The notes under the pieces are model-generated. The model searched no databases, was not told the origin of the DNA, and saw only the letters and a program-made list of their open reading frames with translations. 13,631 bases of DNA from Fen-1258 sp027348115 (lineage in GTDB: Bacteria; Bacteroidota; Ignavibacteria; Ignavibacteriales; Melioribacteraceae), in assembly GCA_027348115.1 (NCBI GenBank), contig DAIEQA010000099.1, positions 1 to 13,631 of the forward strand. Reading direction: 5' to 3'. Positions 1 to 7,037 of the stretch are shown one piece after another (position 1 is the first letter of the stretch; the number at the start of each line of letters is the position of its first letter). The position numbers and the translations under genes are program-made.

Positions 1-424
1 TGAAAAAACTTTCAATTGATTTAATGAGCCATTGAATGAACGGCTTGTTCCTCAATCCGCCGAGAAAGGCGTACAATTCGCGGCTATTGTAAATTACCTT
101 CGCGCCTTTCAAATTGGCAATAGTAGTTACAAACGGAAGTGTGTAAAGATCCTCAGCGAAATAGATATCCGCCTTTGTTACAATTAATTCACGGATTAAT
201 ACCAAGGCGAAGTGCAGATAGAATAAAACGCTGAGGGAAGATTTTTTCAACTTGAAAATTTTGTATGTCTCATCGGAAAAACTTTGCGCAGATATAAACC
301 ATTCGAAAGCTATGACGGAGACTTTGCAGTCATCTTCTTTTAACGAGTTAGTTAGATTTACAATTCTGGAATCGTGAAGGGCGTTGCCAAGAAAAGCAAT
401 GCAGACTTTTTTTTGCCGTTCCAT
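1..424 (-). CDS. Glycosyltransferase, GT4-like N-terminal part (runs off the left edge)
   Basis: The minus strand is open from an ATG at 424 to the window edge, giving 141 codons with no stop. It begins with a Rossmann-type strand (VCIAFLGNALHDSRI, residues 7-21), then a loop with D19 and R20, as in the N-terminal acceptor domain of family 4 glycosyltransferases. Residues 86-98 (DIYFAEDLYTLPF) and 109-119 (KVIYNSRELYA) match the usual GT4 pattern of a D-I-Y strand, a proline, and an I-Y-(D/N)-S-x-E-L-Y strand. The donor-binding C-terminal half lies outside the window, so donor and product cannot be read. It starts 14 bases after the stop of the FemAB/GNAT-like gene, with a purine-rich GGGAAAG just upstream, so the two are probably co-transcribed. 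A role in surface polysaccharide or glycolipid assembly is inferred. Confidence 0.8.
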   Translation of the reverse strand, partial: MERQKKVCIAFLGNALHDSRIVNLTNSLKEDDCKVSVIAFEWFISAQSFSDETYKIFKLKKSSLSVLFYLHFALVLIRELIVTKADIYFAEDLYTLPFVTTIANLKGAKVIYNSRELYAFLGGLRNKPFIQWLIKSIESFF

Positions 425-438
425 CGCTTTCCCGTTCG

Positions 439-1398
439 TTACAATTTAATTTGAAAAGTATTTCTCATGATTGTTTTAGCGTCAAACTGCTCCTTAAACT
501 CAATAAGACTCATACTCGGCGTCATCGGGTTTTCGTCCTTGGTATCTTGCGAAACTCCTATATCGACATAAGAATATCCCAAATCCGTAAAATGATTTAC
601 AAGATCATACATTACCCGGTGCATCGGTTTGTACTCGGCGAATTCATATAACATCATATTATAAAAGCAGAGGGCAACATTTTTGTTTGTTAAAAACATA
701 AGCGAGCCGCCGATTGGCTTTTCACCAAGATAGACCATAAAAAGTTTTAAACGTTCCGGCATCAGTTGCTTCAGCTTTAATAAATCTTCGTAGCTGTGTG
801 TCGGCTTCGCATCATGCTTAGCTTTATTCTCAACGAGTATCGGGTAAAATTCGTCGTACCGATCATTTATTTCCACGCGGAGATTATTCATCTTAAAAGT
901 TTTACGAACGTTTCTTCTTGTCGTTGGCGTAAAGCGTAAAAGATAATCATCGCCTTTATTTAATTTTATACCGCTGGAGATATAATGAAGTTTGTAATCA
1001 AACCCCAGCCATCGCATCGCAAATTCCATATTTTGATTTTGATAAGTCTCGTAGATCATGGGCGCGGGTGTAAGCTCAAATTCTTTTATACCGTTTTTTC
1101 TTCCGTATTCAAGCAGAGAGGAAACTATCTCCATCGCTTTGGCAAATTTTACGTCCCCCGTAACTATTGAACCGTAACTCGCGCCAATGGGAGATTCATA
1201 AACACCATCCTTTAATCTGCCCGGAAGTACTGCGGCAATTTTTCCTTCATCCAAAAAGATTAAATGATCAAATTGGAATTTACCGGGCGTGTGATAATCG
1301 AAAAATTTTTGGAGATGAAACATTGTCCCGTTATTTGAATTAAGAACAAACCGATCCCACTTCTCTTTCCACTCATTCGAATATTTGATTATTTCCAT
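439..1398 (-). CDS. FemAB-like / GNAT-fold acyltransferase
   Basis: A 319-residue protein that resembles the FemAB / BioF2-like acetyltransferase group (double GNAT fold). Supporting features are an R-rich segment near residue 160 (TPTTRRNVRKTFK), followed by a basic helix; a GNAT-type strand-turn (LFMVYLGEKPIGGSLMFL) around 220-240; and a late G-Y-x-Y-V-D-I-G strand near 275. Such proteins move an aminoacyl or acyl group onto peptidoglycan precursors, polysaccharides or lipids; the substrate cannot be read here. I chose the ATG at 1398 over an in-frame TTG four codons upstream because neither has a clear ribosome site and ATG is the commoner start. The downstream GT4 gene is only 14 bases away, which suggests a shared transcript and a surface-glycan modification role. 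There is no signal peptide, so it should be cytoplasmic. Confidence 0.75.
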   Translation of the reverse strand: MEIIKYSNEWKEKWDRFVLNSNNGTMFHLQKFFDYHTPGKFQFDHLIFLDEGKIAAVLPGRLKDGVYESPIGASYGSIVTGDVKFAKAMEIVSSLLEYGRKNGIKEFELTPAPMIYETYQNQNMEFAMRWLGFDYKLHYISSGIKLNKGDDYLLRFTPTTRRNVRKTFKMNNLRVEINDRYDEFYPILVENKAKHDAKPTHSYEDLLKLKQLMPERLKLFMVYLGEKPIGGSLMFLTNKNVALCFYNMMLYEFAEYKPMHRVMYDLVNHFTDLGYSYVDIGVSQDTKDENPMTPSMSLIEFKEQFDAKTIMRNTFQIKL

Positions 1399-1435
1399 AA
1401 CGGTCCGCAATAGGATTTAACAAAATTTTACACGG

Positions 1436-1469
1436 CAAAAATAAACAATTCGTTTTCAAGTGTGAATTG
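1436..1469 (-). terminator. Possible weak intrinsic terminator after the T9SS-type cassette
   Basis: On the minus strand CAATTC (1469-1464) and GAATTG (1451-1446) form a perfect 6-base inverted repeat around a 12-base loop, followed by TTTATTTTTG. It sits 34 bases past the last cassette stop and 38 bases before the FemAB-like ATG. The stem is AT-rich and therefore weak. The same T-run also reads as TATTTTTG (1443-1436), which matches the Bacteroidota -7 promoter consensus TAnnTTTG. A promoter for the next gene is therefore an equally good reading. Confidence 0.3.
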
Positions 1470-1503
1470 AAATACCTAATTGGAGCAGAAGTTTTAAGCA
1501 CAA

Positions 1504-2403
1504 TCAATCAAAAGAATAAATGAATGTTATAATATGCGAATCTCCCAGTCCGTATTTGATAGGGACATATGCGTAATCGATATTGATTCCCTTCCAGTTA
1601 ACACCAAAACCGGCAGATATATTTTTCGAATCATATCCGCTAAGGTAGCCGACTCGCAGGGCAAACATTTTACCGTAGACCGCCTCACCGCCAATGTTGA
1701 CGTGTGAACCATCTTCGAGGGTATACTTTTGGTAGCCACCCAAGACGGTAAAATTCAGCTTATAGTCTTCGAGAGCAAAATTGTATGAAGCACCCATTCT
1801 TAAGTCGGTTGGAAGCTTTGTCGATTCCGAACGCAGAATATTCATCGATCCCAAATTTCTTAATGATATGCCGAGGTCGAGTCCTTCCAGAACTTTAGTG
1901 TATGTCAAACCAAGATCAAAACCGTAACCGGAAGCGTCATCGGTAAAAATATTTTCGTAAAGATATTTGTATGTGACGCCGCCGTAAAGATTTTCGTACA
2001 GTTCGTGAGCCGCTGAAATGCTGGCATAAAAGAAATGCGCGTTAAAAGTAGAAAGCACGGGACCGGGATTTGTTCTTACTTCTATATCATTAATGTTAGT
2101 TGTATTAACGCCGACTGCAATAGGCAGACCGAACGCTTTGAAACTTCCGGCAAACATTTCCGAAGATAAATCCTGGAAAAGCGAATTATGAGTGAATGAT
2201 AGCTGTGTTTTTTCGTTTACCGCAAGGAGCGAAGGATTATAATTCAACGCCGTCAAATCGTTGTTGCCCACAACACCGAGATCGCCCATCGCGATGTTTC
2301 TCGCACCAAATCCAAATTTCAAAAATGATAAACCTGAATTACCTGCCGATTGCGCAAACGAGTATGTTCCGATCAGAATAAAAAATAAAATTGTTTTCTT
2401 CAT
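1504..2403 (-). CDS. PorV/PorQ-family outer-membrane barrel protein (second copy)
   Basis: A 299-residue protein with a signal peptide ending around FAQS (residues 1-19). Its N-terminus carries the family hallmark G-F-G-A-R-N-I-A-M-G (31-40) and a N-Y-N-P-S segment (54-58). It then alternates short strands typical of a FadL-type barrel and ends in an aromatic strand (IITFIYSFD) suited to outer-membrane insertion. PorV and PorQ act in type IX secretion: PorV shuttles cargo bearing a C-terminal signal to the PorU sortase. Whether this copy does the same is inference. It follows its larger paralogue after 10 bases and shares with it the final I-D-Y-A-(Y/F)-V ... D-S-H-I block. The start has only a weak AGAAG site. 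It is the last gene of the cassette. Another non-PorV role within the UPF0164/FadL-like superfamily is possible. Confidence 0.8.
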   Translation of the reverse strand: MKKTILFFILIGTYSFAQSAGNSGLSFLKFGFGARNIAMGDLGVVGNNDLTALNYNPSLLAVNEKTQLSFTHNSLFQDLSSEMFAGSFKAFGLPIAVGVNTTNINDIEVRTNPGPVLSTFNAHFFYASISAAHELYENLYGGVTYKYLYENIFTDDASGYGFDLGLTYTKVLEGLDLGISLRNLGSMNILRSESTKLPTDLRMGASYNFALEDYKLNFTVLGGYQKYTLEDGSHVNIGGEAVYGKMFALRVGYLSGYDSKNISAGFGVNWKGINIDYAYVPIKYGLGDSHIITFIYSFD

Positions 2404-2413
2404 TGTCTTCTGC

Positions 2414-3427
2414 TTAAAAGTTTATGTTAATACCGACTATATGCGAATCGTTTGACGAATAAGGTTCGATAACGAACGCATAATCGATTCCAAATTTAAT
2501 TTTGTTCAACAAATAAAAATAGGAAAATCCGAAAGATGGTCTTACCGGGAAATCCTTGTTGCTGAGATTAAACTTGTCAAATCCTGCCCGCAAATATAAG
2601 TCCTGGTAGATATTATATTCAGCGCCGCCTCGAAGAAAATTTGTTTGACCGTTGCTGCTTTCCAATTCCAACGAGGTAATTAATTTTGGGTCGTCGAATT
2701 TGTACGCGACGCCGATTTTTTTAAGCAGCGGAAATTTGTTTGTTGTCGTCATTCCGCTTGTACCGTAAAGATTCCCGGTATCCCATTGGTACTTGCTGTT
2801 GATGTCTGCAATCATTAAAGAAACGCTAAGAGAGGGATTGATTAAATAAATTGCTCCGAGATCGAAGCCGATGCTTGATGCGGATACATCCTGGTACAAA
2901 CTATAATGGTAAAACTTAAACGCTACGCCGATAGAAAGTTTTTCAGAGAACCGTGTTGCGAGCGCCACAAAGAATTGATTTTCCGATGTGGAAAGATCGC
3001 CCGTTGGTTTTCCTTCGTTGTCACGTCCATCTATTTTGGAGACACCCGAATTGATCAAACCGACGCTAATGCCCGTTACGGATCTTGGAGAAGTCGTGCC
3101 ATCGGGATTTTCTTTTTTACCTATATCAAATCTCCGTGTGAAATTCACAAAGTTCAATGACCGATCGAGAGATAAAATAGAGTAGGATGTTTGAAACGAA
3201 TTACCCTGCTGGAACGGAACCAATGCCGGATTGTAGTAAGAAACCAAATTTCCGTCGGTCACGGCGGACATTGCATTACCCATACCCATGCCTCTTGCGC
3301 CAAAGCCCATCCTGCTAAAGGCGCCTGGCATGCTGCTTATATCACTTACTTGCGATTGCGCTTTTATGCTAAGAGCCGAAACGCAGATTAATAACAATAA
3401 TTTTCCTAATAAAATTTTCTTTTTCAC
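2414..3427 (-). CDS. PorV/PorQ-family outer-membrane barrel protein (first copy, GTG start)
   Basis: A 337-residue protein with a signal peptide (MKKKILLGKLLLLICVSA..., cleavage near IKAQS, residue 25). It has the PorV/PorQ N-terminal motif G-F-G-A-R-G-M-G-M-G (41-50), then Y-Y-N-P-A (64-68), predicted amphipathic strands, and a terminal barrel strand ending in NINF. The start is GTG: its first base sits inside the last ATG codon of the propeller gene, and GTG overlaps that gene's TGA by four bases (GTGA, 3424-3427). The overlapping ATG is immediately followed by a stop in its own frame, so GTG is the only start that keeps the signal peptide intact. This arrangement implies translational coupling to the secreted propeller protein. 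A loop insert at about residues 100-150 makes it longer than the second copy. Dedicated T9SS cargo handling is inferred from context. Confidence 0.8.
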   Translation of the reverse strand: MKKKILLGKLLLLICVSALSIKAQSQVSDISSMPGAFSRMGFGARGMGMGNAMSAVTDGNLVSYYNPALVPFQQGNSFQTSYSILSLDRSLNFVNFTRRFDIGKKENPDGTTSPRSVTGISVGLINSGVSKIDGRDNEGKPTGDLSTSENQFFVALATRFSEKLSIGVAFKFYHYSLYQDVSASSIGFDLGAIYLINPSLSVSLMIADINSKYQWDTGNLYGTSGMTTTNKFPLLKKIGVAYKFDDPKLITSLELESSNGQTNFLRGGAEYNIYQDLYLRAGFDKFNLSNKDFPVRPSFGFSYFYLLNKIKFGIDYAFVIEPYSSNDSHIVGININF

Positions 3428-5007
3428 ATTAACACCATAATTTTTCCGAATAACGGTTTCTCGGAACCGATATCAATTCTGTAAAAGTATACTCCGTTAG
3501 GTACTATTCTTCCCGCCTCATCTTTTCCATCCCAATTTTCAAGATGCTCTCCCGCCGAGTTACGAGGCGCATTTTGAACTAATGTCCGAACCAGGTTCAT
3601 TCCAAAGTCCAAAATTCTTATAGTCACGTTTGCCGAACCGGTTGTTGAGTATTTAATTTTTGTTATGCCTTGACCCGGCGAAAATGGATTAGGAAACGCG
3701 TAAGTCTCGGTTGTCGATTCCAATTTTTGCGAAGCCAAAAATACTTTCCAGCTGCCGGTCCAAAAGTCGTTTTCCTTTTCATTTAATTTTGCCAATCCGT
3801 TCAACGATCCGATCCAGATATCCGTAGTGCCGTCGTTCAATTTATTTGTCTTTACGCATCGGAACGATCTTGTATTTAGCCCTACTCCGGAAACATCATC
3901 TTTAATGTTAGGAGCGTTAATCCATGTAGAACCGTTATTGCTGCTTCGATATAAACCATCGCTGGCCGCAACAAAAATATCCGCGCCCGTATAGTTACCA
4001 ATATTCCCGAAATATTTGAATCCAAAATCTAATGCATTTTCTCCGGTTAGATAATTATCCCAACTCGCCCCGCCGTCGTGTGTTGTGCTTACACCGTAAA
4101 ATTCTGTCTGCCCTTCGGCCTTCCATGTGGCCGCCCAGATGGAATTATCATAATCGTTTTTGCGAAGCGACAAAATAAAATTACCCGAGATGGGTTTAGA
4201 TTGATTTGTGTGATTAAATTTTGCCCAGCTAACTCCGCCGTCCGTACTTTTATTTATCCCCCCGGCTGTACCGACATAGATAGTAGAATCGTTCACCGGT
4301 AAAACTGAAAATACCCTGTGATTTAGGTACGATTCCTTTCCAAACGCCCCGGCAACAGGCTGTAATGAGAAATGAAGAGTATCTGATGGTTTAATTGAGT
4401 CCAGATAATCCGGTGGAAGAACAATACGCTGCCAGGTTTTCCCCATATCGCTGGATTTCCGAAGTCCTCCGGCGAATGAAGCAATCCAAATAGTGTTTCC
4501 GGTAAAGCCGATATCATAAATAAAATTTTGTTCCGGAACGGTCACCGGCAAAGCGCGCAAAGTATTGATTCCGTAAACAATGCTGGAATCGCCGGGCTGA
4601 TCTACGGGTTGGTTGATCGTGGTCCAGGTTTGGCCTTGATCGGTCGAATAGCGCAAGCCGGTTCCCAAAGGAACATTACTTCCAAGTTCTTCCTGGTAAT
4701 GCCAGGTAGCCGCCCATATTGTTCCGTTATTATAACCAAGAGCGGATACGCTTTCAGTCCCGAAATCTTTCGAATTATAATAGTTCGTCCAGCTGGCACC
4801 GTTATCGGTCGACTTGCTCAAACCATTCGAAGTTGCAAGCCATATAACGTTATCTTGTACCAGGATTTTTTCGATTGTATTGCTTGCCGGTGCCGAGTCT
4901 TCAATCTTTGCCATTCGTTTTTGATTAAGTTCATAGTCAAATGGCTTGGGCTGAGCAAACAAATGAGCTGAGAATATTACGAATAAAATTAAAATTGTTT
5001 TTTTCAT
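3424..5007 (-). CDS. Secreted seven-bladed Asp-box propeller with T9SS-type C-terminal domain
   Basis: A 527-residue protein with a signal peptide (residues 1-19, ending FAQP). Residues 44-425 hold seven repeats of the form (I/V)-(W/Y/F)-x-(A/G)-x ... G-(L/I). Six of them carry an Asp-box-like turn S-x-(D/N)-x-G-x-(S/T)-W: 66-73, 121-128, 185-192, 254-261, 309-316 and 355-362. The seventh (396-420) lacks it. This is a sialidase/BNR-like or sortilin-like beta-propeller; I see no sialidase catalytic arginine triad, so binding is more likely than hydrolysis. From about 432 there is a FlgD-like Ig domain: the F-P-N-P-F-S-P-G motif at 438-445, then W-D-G-K-D at 491-495, V-P-N-G-V-Y-F-Y at 502-509, and the end GKIMVLM. 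That arrangement is the usual T9SS type-A sorting tail. The ATG overlaps the lipoprotein TGA by one base. Surface display is inferred. Confidence 0.85.
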   Translation of the reverse strand: MKKTILILFVIFSAHLFAQPKPFDYELNQKRMAKIEDSAPASNTIEKILVQDNVIWLATSNGLSKSTDNGASWTNYYNSKDFGTESVSALGYNNGTIWAATWHYQEELGSNVPLGTGLRYSTDQGQTWTTINQPVDQPGDSSIVYGINTLRALPVTVPEQNFIYDIGFTGNTIWIASFAGGLRKSSDMGKTWQRIVLPPDYLDSIKPSDTLHFSLQPVAGAFGKESYLNHRVFSVLPVNDSTIYVGTAGGINKSTDGGVSWAKFNHTNQSKPISGNFILSLRKNDYDNSIWAATWKAEGQTEFYGVSTTHDGGASWDNYLTGENALDFGFKYFGNIGNYTGADIFVAASDGLYRSSNNGSTWINAPNIKDDVSGVGLNTRSFRCVKTNKLNDGTTDIWIGSLNGLAKLNEKENDFWTGSWKVFLASQKLESTTETYAFPNPFSPGQGITKIKYSTTGSANVTIRILDFGMNLVRTLVQNAPRNSAGEHLENWDGKDEAGRIVPNGVYFYRIDIGSEKPLFGKIMVLM

Positions 5008-5840
5008 CAGTTAACCGTAATAGTTTGAGTAATAACGTTACTTAACAAACCGCTTCTATCTTTTGCCTGGAATACAAATTTCCATGAACCGGTTTGGGTT
5101 GTACTGCTGAATGAATTTTTAAAAGAATATATTCCGTCTCCGGCAACTTGATCTCCTAGATTTGGATCGCCATCATCAACCATAAGAAAATAGCCGTACG
5201 AATTTCCGGGATCGACAAGGGTACCGTCCGGTCTATATAATCTAAAATAAACCTGGCTTATATCCGCCGCACCGTTTGGATCGGTTGCTTGAACGGAAAA
5301 TACAAAACTATCGCCGCGATTAACGGCTGCGGGTAAAACAAGATTTGATATTACCGGCGGTAAATTATTCTGTCCGTTATCGTAACTGAAAGTCGCGGCT
5401 CCGATCTTTGTAACATTATCCGGCGCCCGGTTAACATTATCCTCCGCGAAATACTCAATCTGATACTTGCCGTTAGGATTTGTTCGGCTCATAAAAAATT
5501 TACCGGTGTAAGTTCCGTCGTTACGCGCAACATCGCCGTCGCCGGAAGTATTTCCGTCGTCGTACATGTTCACTTTATCGATGACAGAAATAGTTCTGTC
5601 AACCGAACTGACTTGGCACCATACTGCCGAAAGCGAGGCCGTATTGGTAATGTGAACCGAAGTGACCACGGAGGAATCCGACTTTGTATAAATTTCCGAA
5701 GTAGGCGCCGAAAGATTAGTCACCTTGTAATCTACGGATTGAAAATCGACGACACCGCCGGGAATTTTATCGCAACCCGTGAAAAATAAAGTCATGAGCA
5801 ACAGCATTCCGATAAGTGTTAAAAAGATTTGGCTTTTCAT
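5007..5840 (-). CDS. Lipoprotein with duplicated Ig-like domains
   Basis: From the ATG at 5840 the product is 277 residues and opens with a lipoprotein signal (MKSQIFLTLIGMLLLMTLFF, then T-G-C with C23 as the predicted lipidated cysteine). The frame is open upstream to an ATG at 5912, but that start would put 24 polar residues before the signal, so I reject it. The mature part is two similar beta-sandwich-like units, about 38-153 and 163-277. Each has an acidic loop followed by D-G-x-Y: 94-111 (DDGNTSGDGDVARNDGTY) and 222-238 (DDGDPNLGDQVAGDGIY). The repeated Asp and Gly residues suggest calcium binding, but this is inferred. It is the first gene of the T9SS-type cassette and shares one base with the propeller start (TGATG). 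A role as membrane anchor or partner for the propeller is plausible but unproven. Confidence 0.75.
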   Translation of the reverse strand: MKSQIFLTLIGMLLLMTLFFTGCDKIPGGVVDFQSVDYKVTNLSAPTSEIYTKSDSSVVTSVHITNTASLSAVWCQVSSVDRTISVIDKVNMYDDGNTSGDGDVARNDGTYTGKFFMSRTNPNGKYQIEYFAEDNVNRAPDNVTKIGAATFSYDNGQNNLPPVISNLVLPAAVNRGDSFVFSVQATDPNGAADISQVYFRLYRPDGTLVDPGNSYGYFLMVDDGDPNLGDQVAGDGIYSFKNSFSSTTQTGSWKFVFQAKDRSGLLSNVITQTITVN

Positions 5841-6043
5841 AAAAAATCGATTTATTGAGTGATTAGAAATTGACAGGGATTGCGAACGGTATGTAAAAAA
5901 AGGGAAAACCATATAGAAATTGCTATCCTGAAATTAGATTAACAAAAAAACAATAGTAGCAAAATCTCTATAATCTTTTCCGTTTGTTGGTTGCAAATTA
6001 AAAAATGTTGACTAAAATAATCAAGCACTTTTTTTCTTCACCA
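5841..6043. other. 203-base intergenic region before the lipoprotein cassette
   Basis: This AT-rich gap is the longest on the minus-strand side. It separates the M50 protease stop from the lipoprotein start and is the natural place for the cassette promoter. I see no good ribosome site at either candidate lipoprotein start, and no coding sequence beyond the unlikely N-terminal extension (5841-5912). Confidence 0.5.
5967..5996 (-). promoter_or_regulatory. Candidate promoter for the lipoprotein-propeller-PorV cassette
   Basis: On the minus strand TTGCAA (5996-5991) lies 18 bases before TATAGA (5972-5967), a moderate sigma-70-type pair. It would start transcription about 120 bases before the lipoprotein ATG. 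In such AT-rich sequence this match could arise by chance. Confidence 0.22.
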
Positions 6044-7036
6044 TTAAAAAGAGATAACAAATGGCGTGGGTGAAAATGAAATTATAAAAATGATTATTGC
6101 AATGTATCCAATAATTTTTCTCCCGGCGCTTAATTCTTCAAACTGATGAACCGGCGGATGCTTTACCTTGATAAAAAAGTAAAGTATGAATGCCCAGAAC
6201 AGCCAGCCGCTCCATCCGAATTTTATATTCAAATTGAAAAAGGAATTTAAGACTCCCAAGACGCCAAGTGCCATAAGTAAAATCATTGAAATGCTCGCTA
6301 CTGCTTCGTGTTTTTTTTCATTGAACATGCTGTAAATAACATGTCCGCCGTCCAATTGTCCTACCGGAATAAGATTCATCGCGGTTACGAATAATCCAAA
6401 CCAGCCGACGCACAAGTATGGGTAATGATAAATCTCGGTCATCGGCGGAACAAAATCATTTGGGCCCGTAAAAATGTGTCTGAGCAAGGCAAATATCAAA
6501 GTATCGCCGAAACGCAGTTCAATTCCTTCCTTTCCATAAGTTGGAAGAAAATAATCGGGATGAATTTTCAATAGATATTCTACCGGCGGGAGGTGAGTGA
6601 AGCCGTAAATCAAAACAATAAGGCATGCAACAAAACCGGCTATGGGACCAGCGACGCCGATATCGAACATGGCTTTATTATTTGGAATCGGTTCTTTGGT
6701 TTTTATAACCGCGCCCATCGTACCGAAATTAAAGAAGCCGGATATTGGCGGAAAAGGAATAAAGTACGGCAATGTAGTCTTTACTTTGTGATACACGGCG
6801 GCAAAGTAATGTCCGAACTCATGAACGCCGAGTATGAATAAAATTGAAAAAGCATACGGCAAACCGTTTGCTAGGTCATTGAATTCATAAGGCCCCATTT
6901 TACCGGTCGTCCACTCAACACCGGCAATGATTGTAGTGACAAGCGTAACCAAAAATAGACCGACGTGAATCCAATACTTTTGTTCGCTCTTTCTTTTTTT
7001 TACTGATGAAAATATTTCCGAGAATTTTTCGGGCAT
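6044..7036 (-). CDS. M50-family site-2-type intramembrane metalloprotease
   Basis: A 330-residue polytopic membrane protein. The zinc motif HEFGH is at residues 72-76 and the third-ligand motif N-L-I-P-V-G-Q-L-D-G-G-H at 221-232, both intact, so the active site appears complete. The conserved F-G-T-M-G-A-V strand (104-110) and the G-V-A-G-P-I-A-G helix (127-134) fit the EGY1/archaeal S2P-like branch rather than RseP, and I see no PDZ domain. Likely membrane spans are near 22-40, 58-82, 126-147, 207-224, 244-266, 274-290 and 307-325. Family members cut membrane-embedded substrates such as anti-sigma factors. No anti-sigma or sigma gene is nearby, so the substrate is unknown. The ATG lies one base after the TAA of the DUF1207-like gene, which implies co-translation. 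Confidence 0.88.
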   Translation of the reverse strand: MPEKFSEIFSSVKKRKSEQKYWIHVGLFLVTLVTTIIAGVEWTTGKMGPYEFNDLANGLPYAFSILFILGVHEFGHYFAAVYHKVKTTLPYFIPFPPISGFFNFGTMGAVIKTKEPIPNNKAMFDIGVAGPIAGFVACLIVLIYGFTHLPPVEYLLKIHPDYFLPTYGKEGIELRFGDTLIFALLRHIFTGPNDFVPPMTEIYHYPYLCVGWFGLFVTAMNLIPVGQLDGGHVIYSMFNEKKHEAVASISMILLMALGVLGVLNSFFNLNIKFGWSGWLFWAFILYFFIKVKHPPVHQFEELSAGRKIIGYIAIIIFIISFSPTPFVISF

Positions 7037-7037
7037 T

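Noticed and set aside
4528..4971. 147-codon plus-strand open frame inside the propeller gene
   Set aside because: It is antisense to a gene with clear signal peptide, repeats and sorting domain. Its own translation shows no recognisable motif, and it has no ribosome site.
3424..5007. Sialidase (neuraminidase) annotation for the Asp-box protein
   Set aside because: Asp-boxes are structural turns shared by many propellers, and I could not find a sialidase-like arginine triad or the F/Y-R-I-P N-terminal motif.
5841..5912. Longer lipoprotein start at the ATG at 5912
   Set aside because: It would place 24 mostly polar residues ahead of an otherwise standard lipoprotein signal peptide.
6000..6024. 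Possible terminator hairpin after the M50 protease gene (TTGA ... TCAA followed by CATTTTTT on the minus strand)
   Set aside because: The stem is only four AT-rich base pairs with a nine-base loop, too weak to call.
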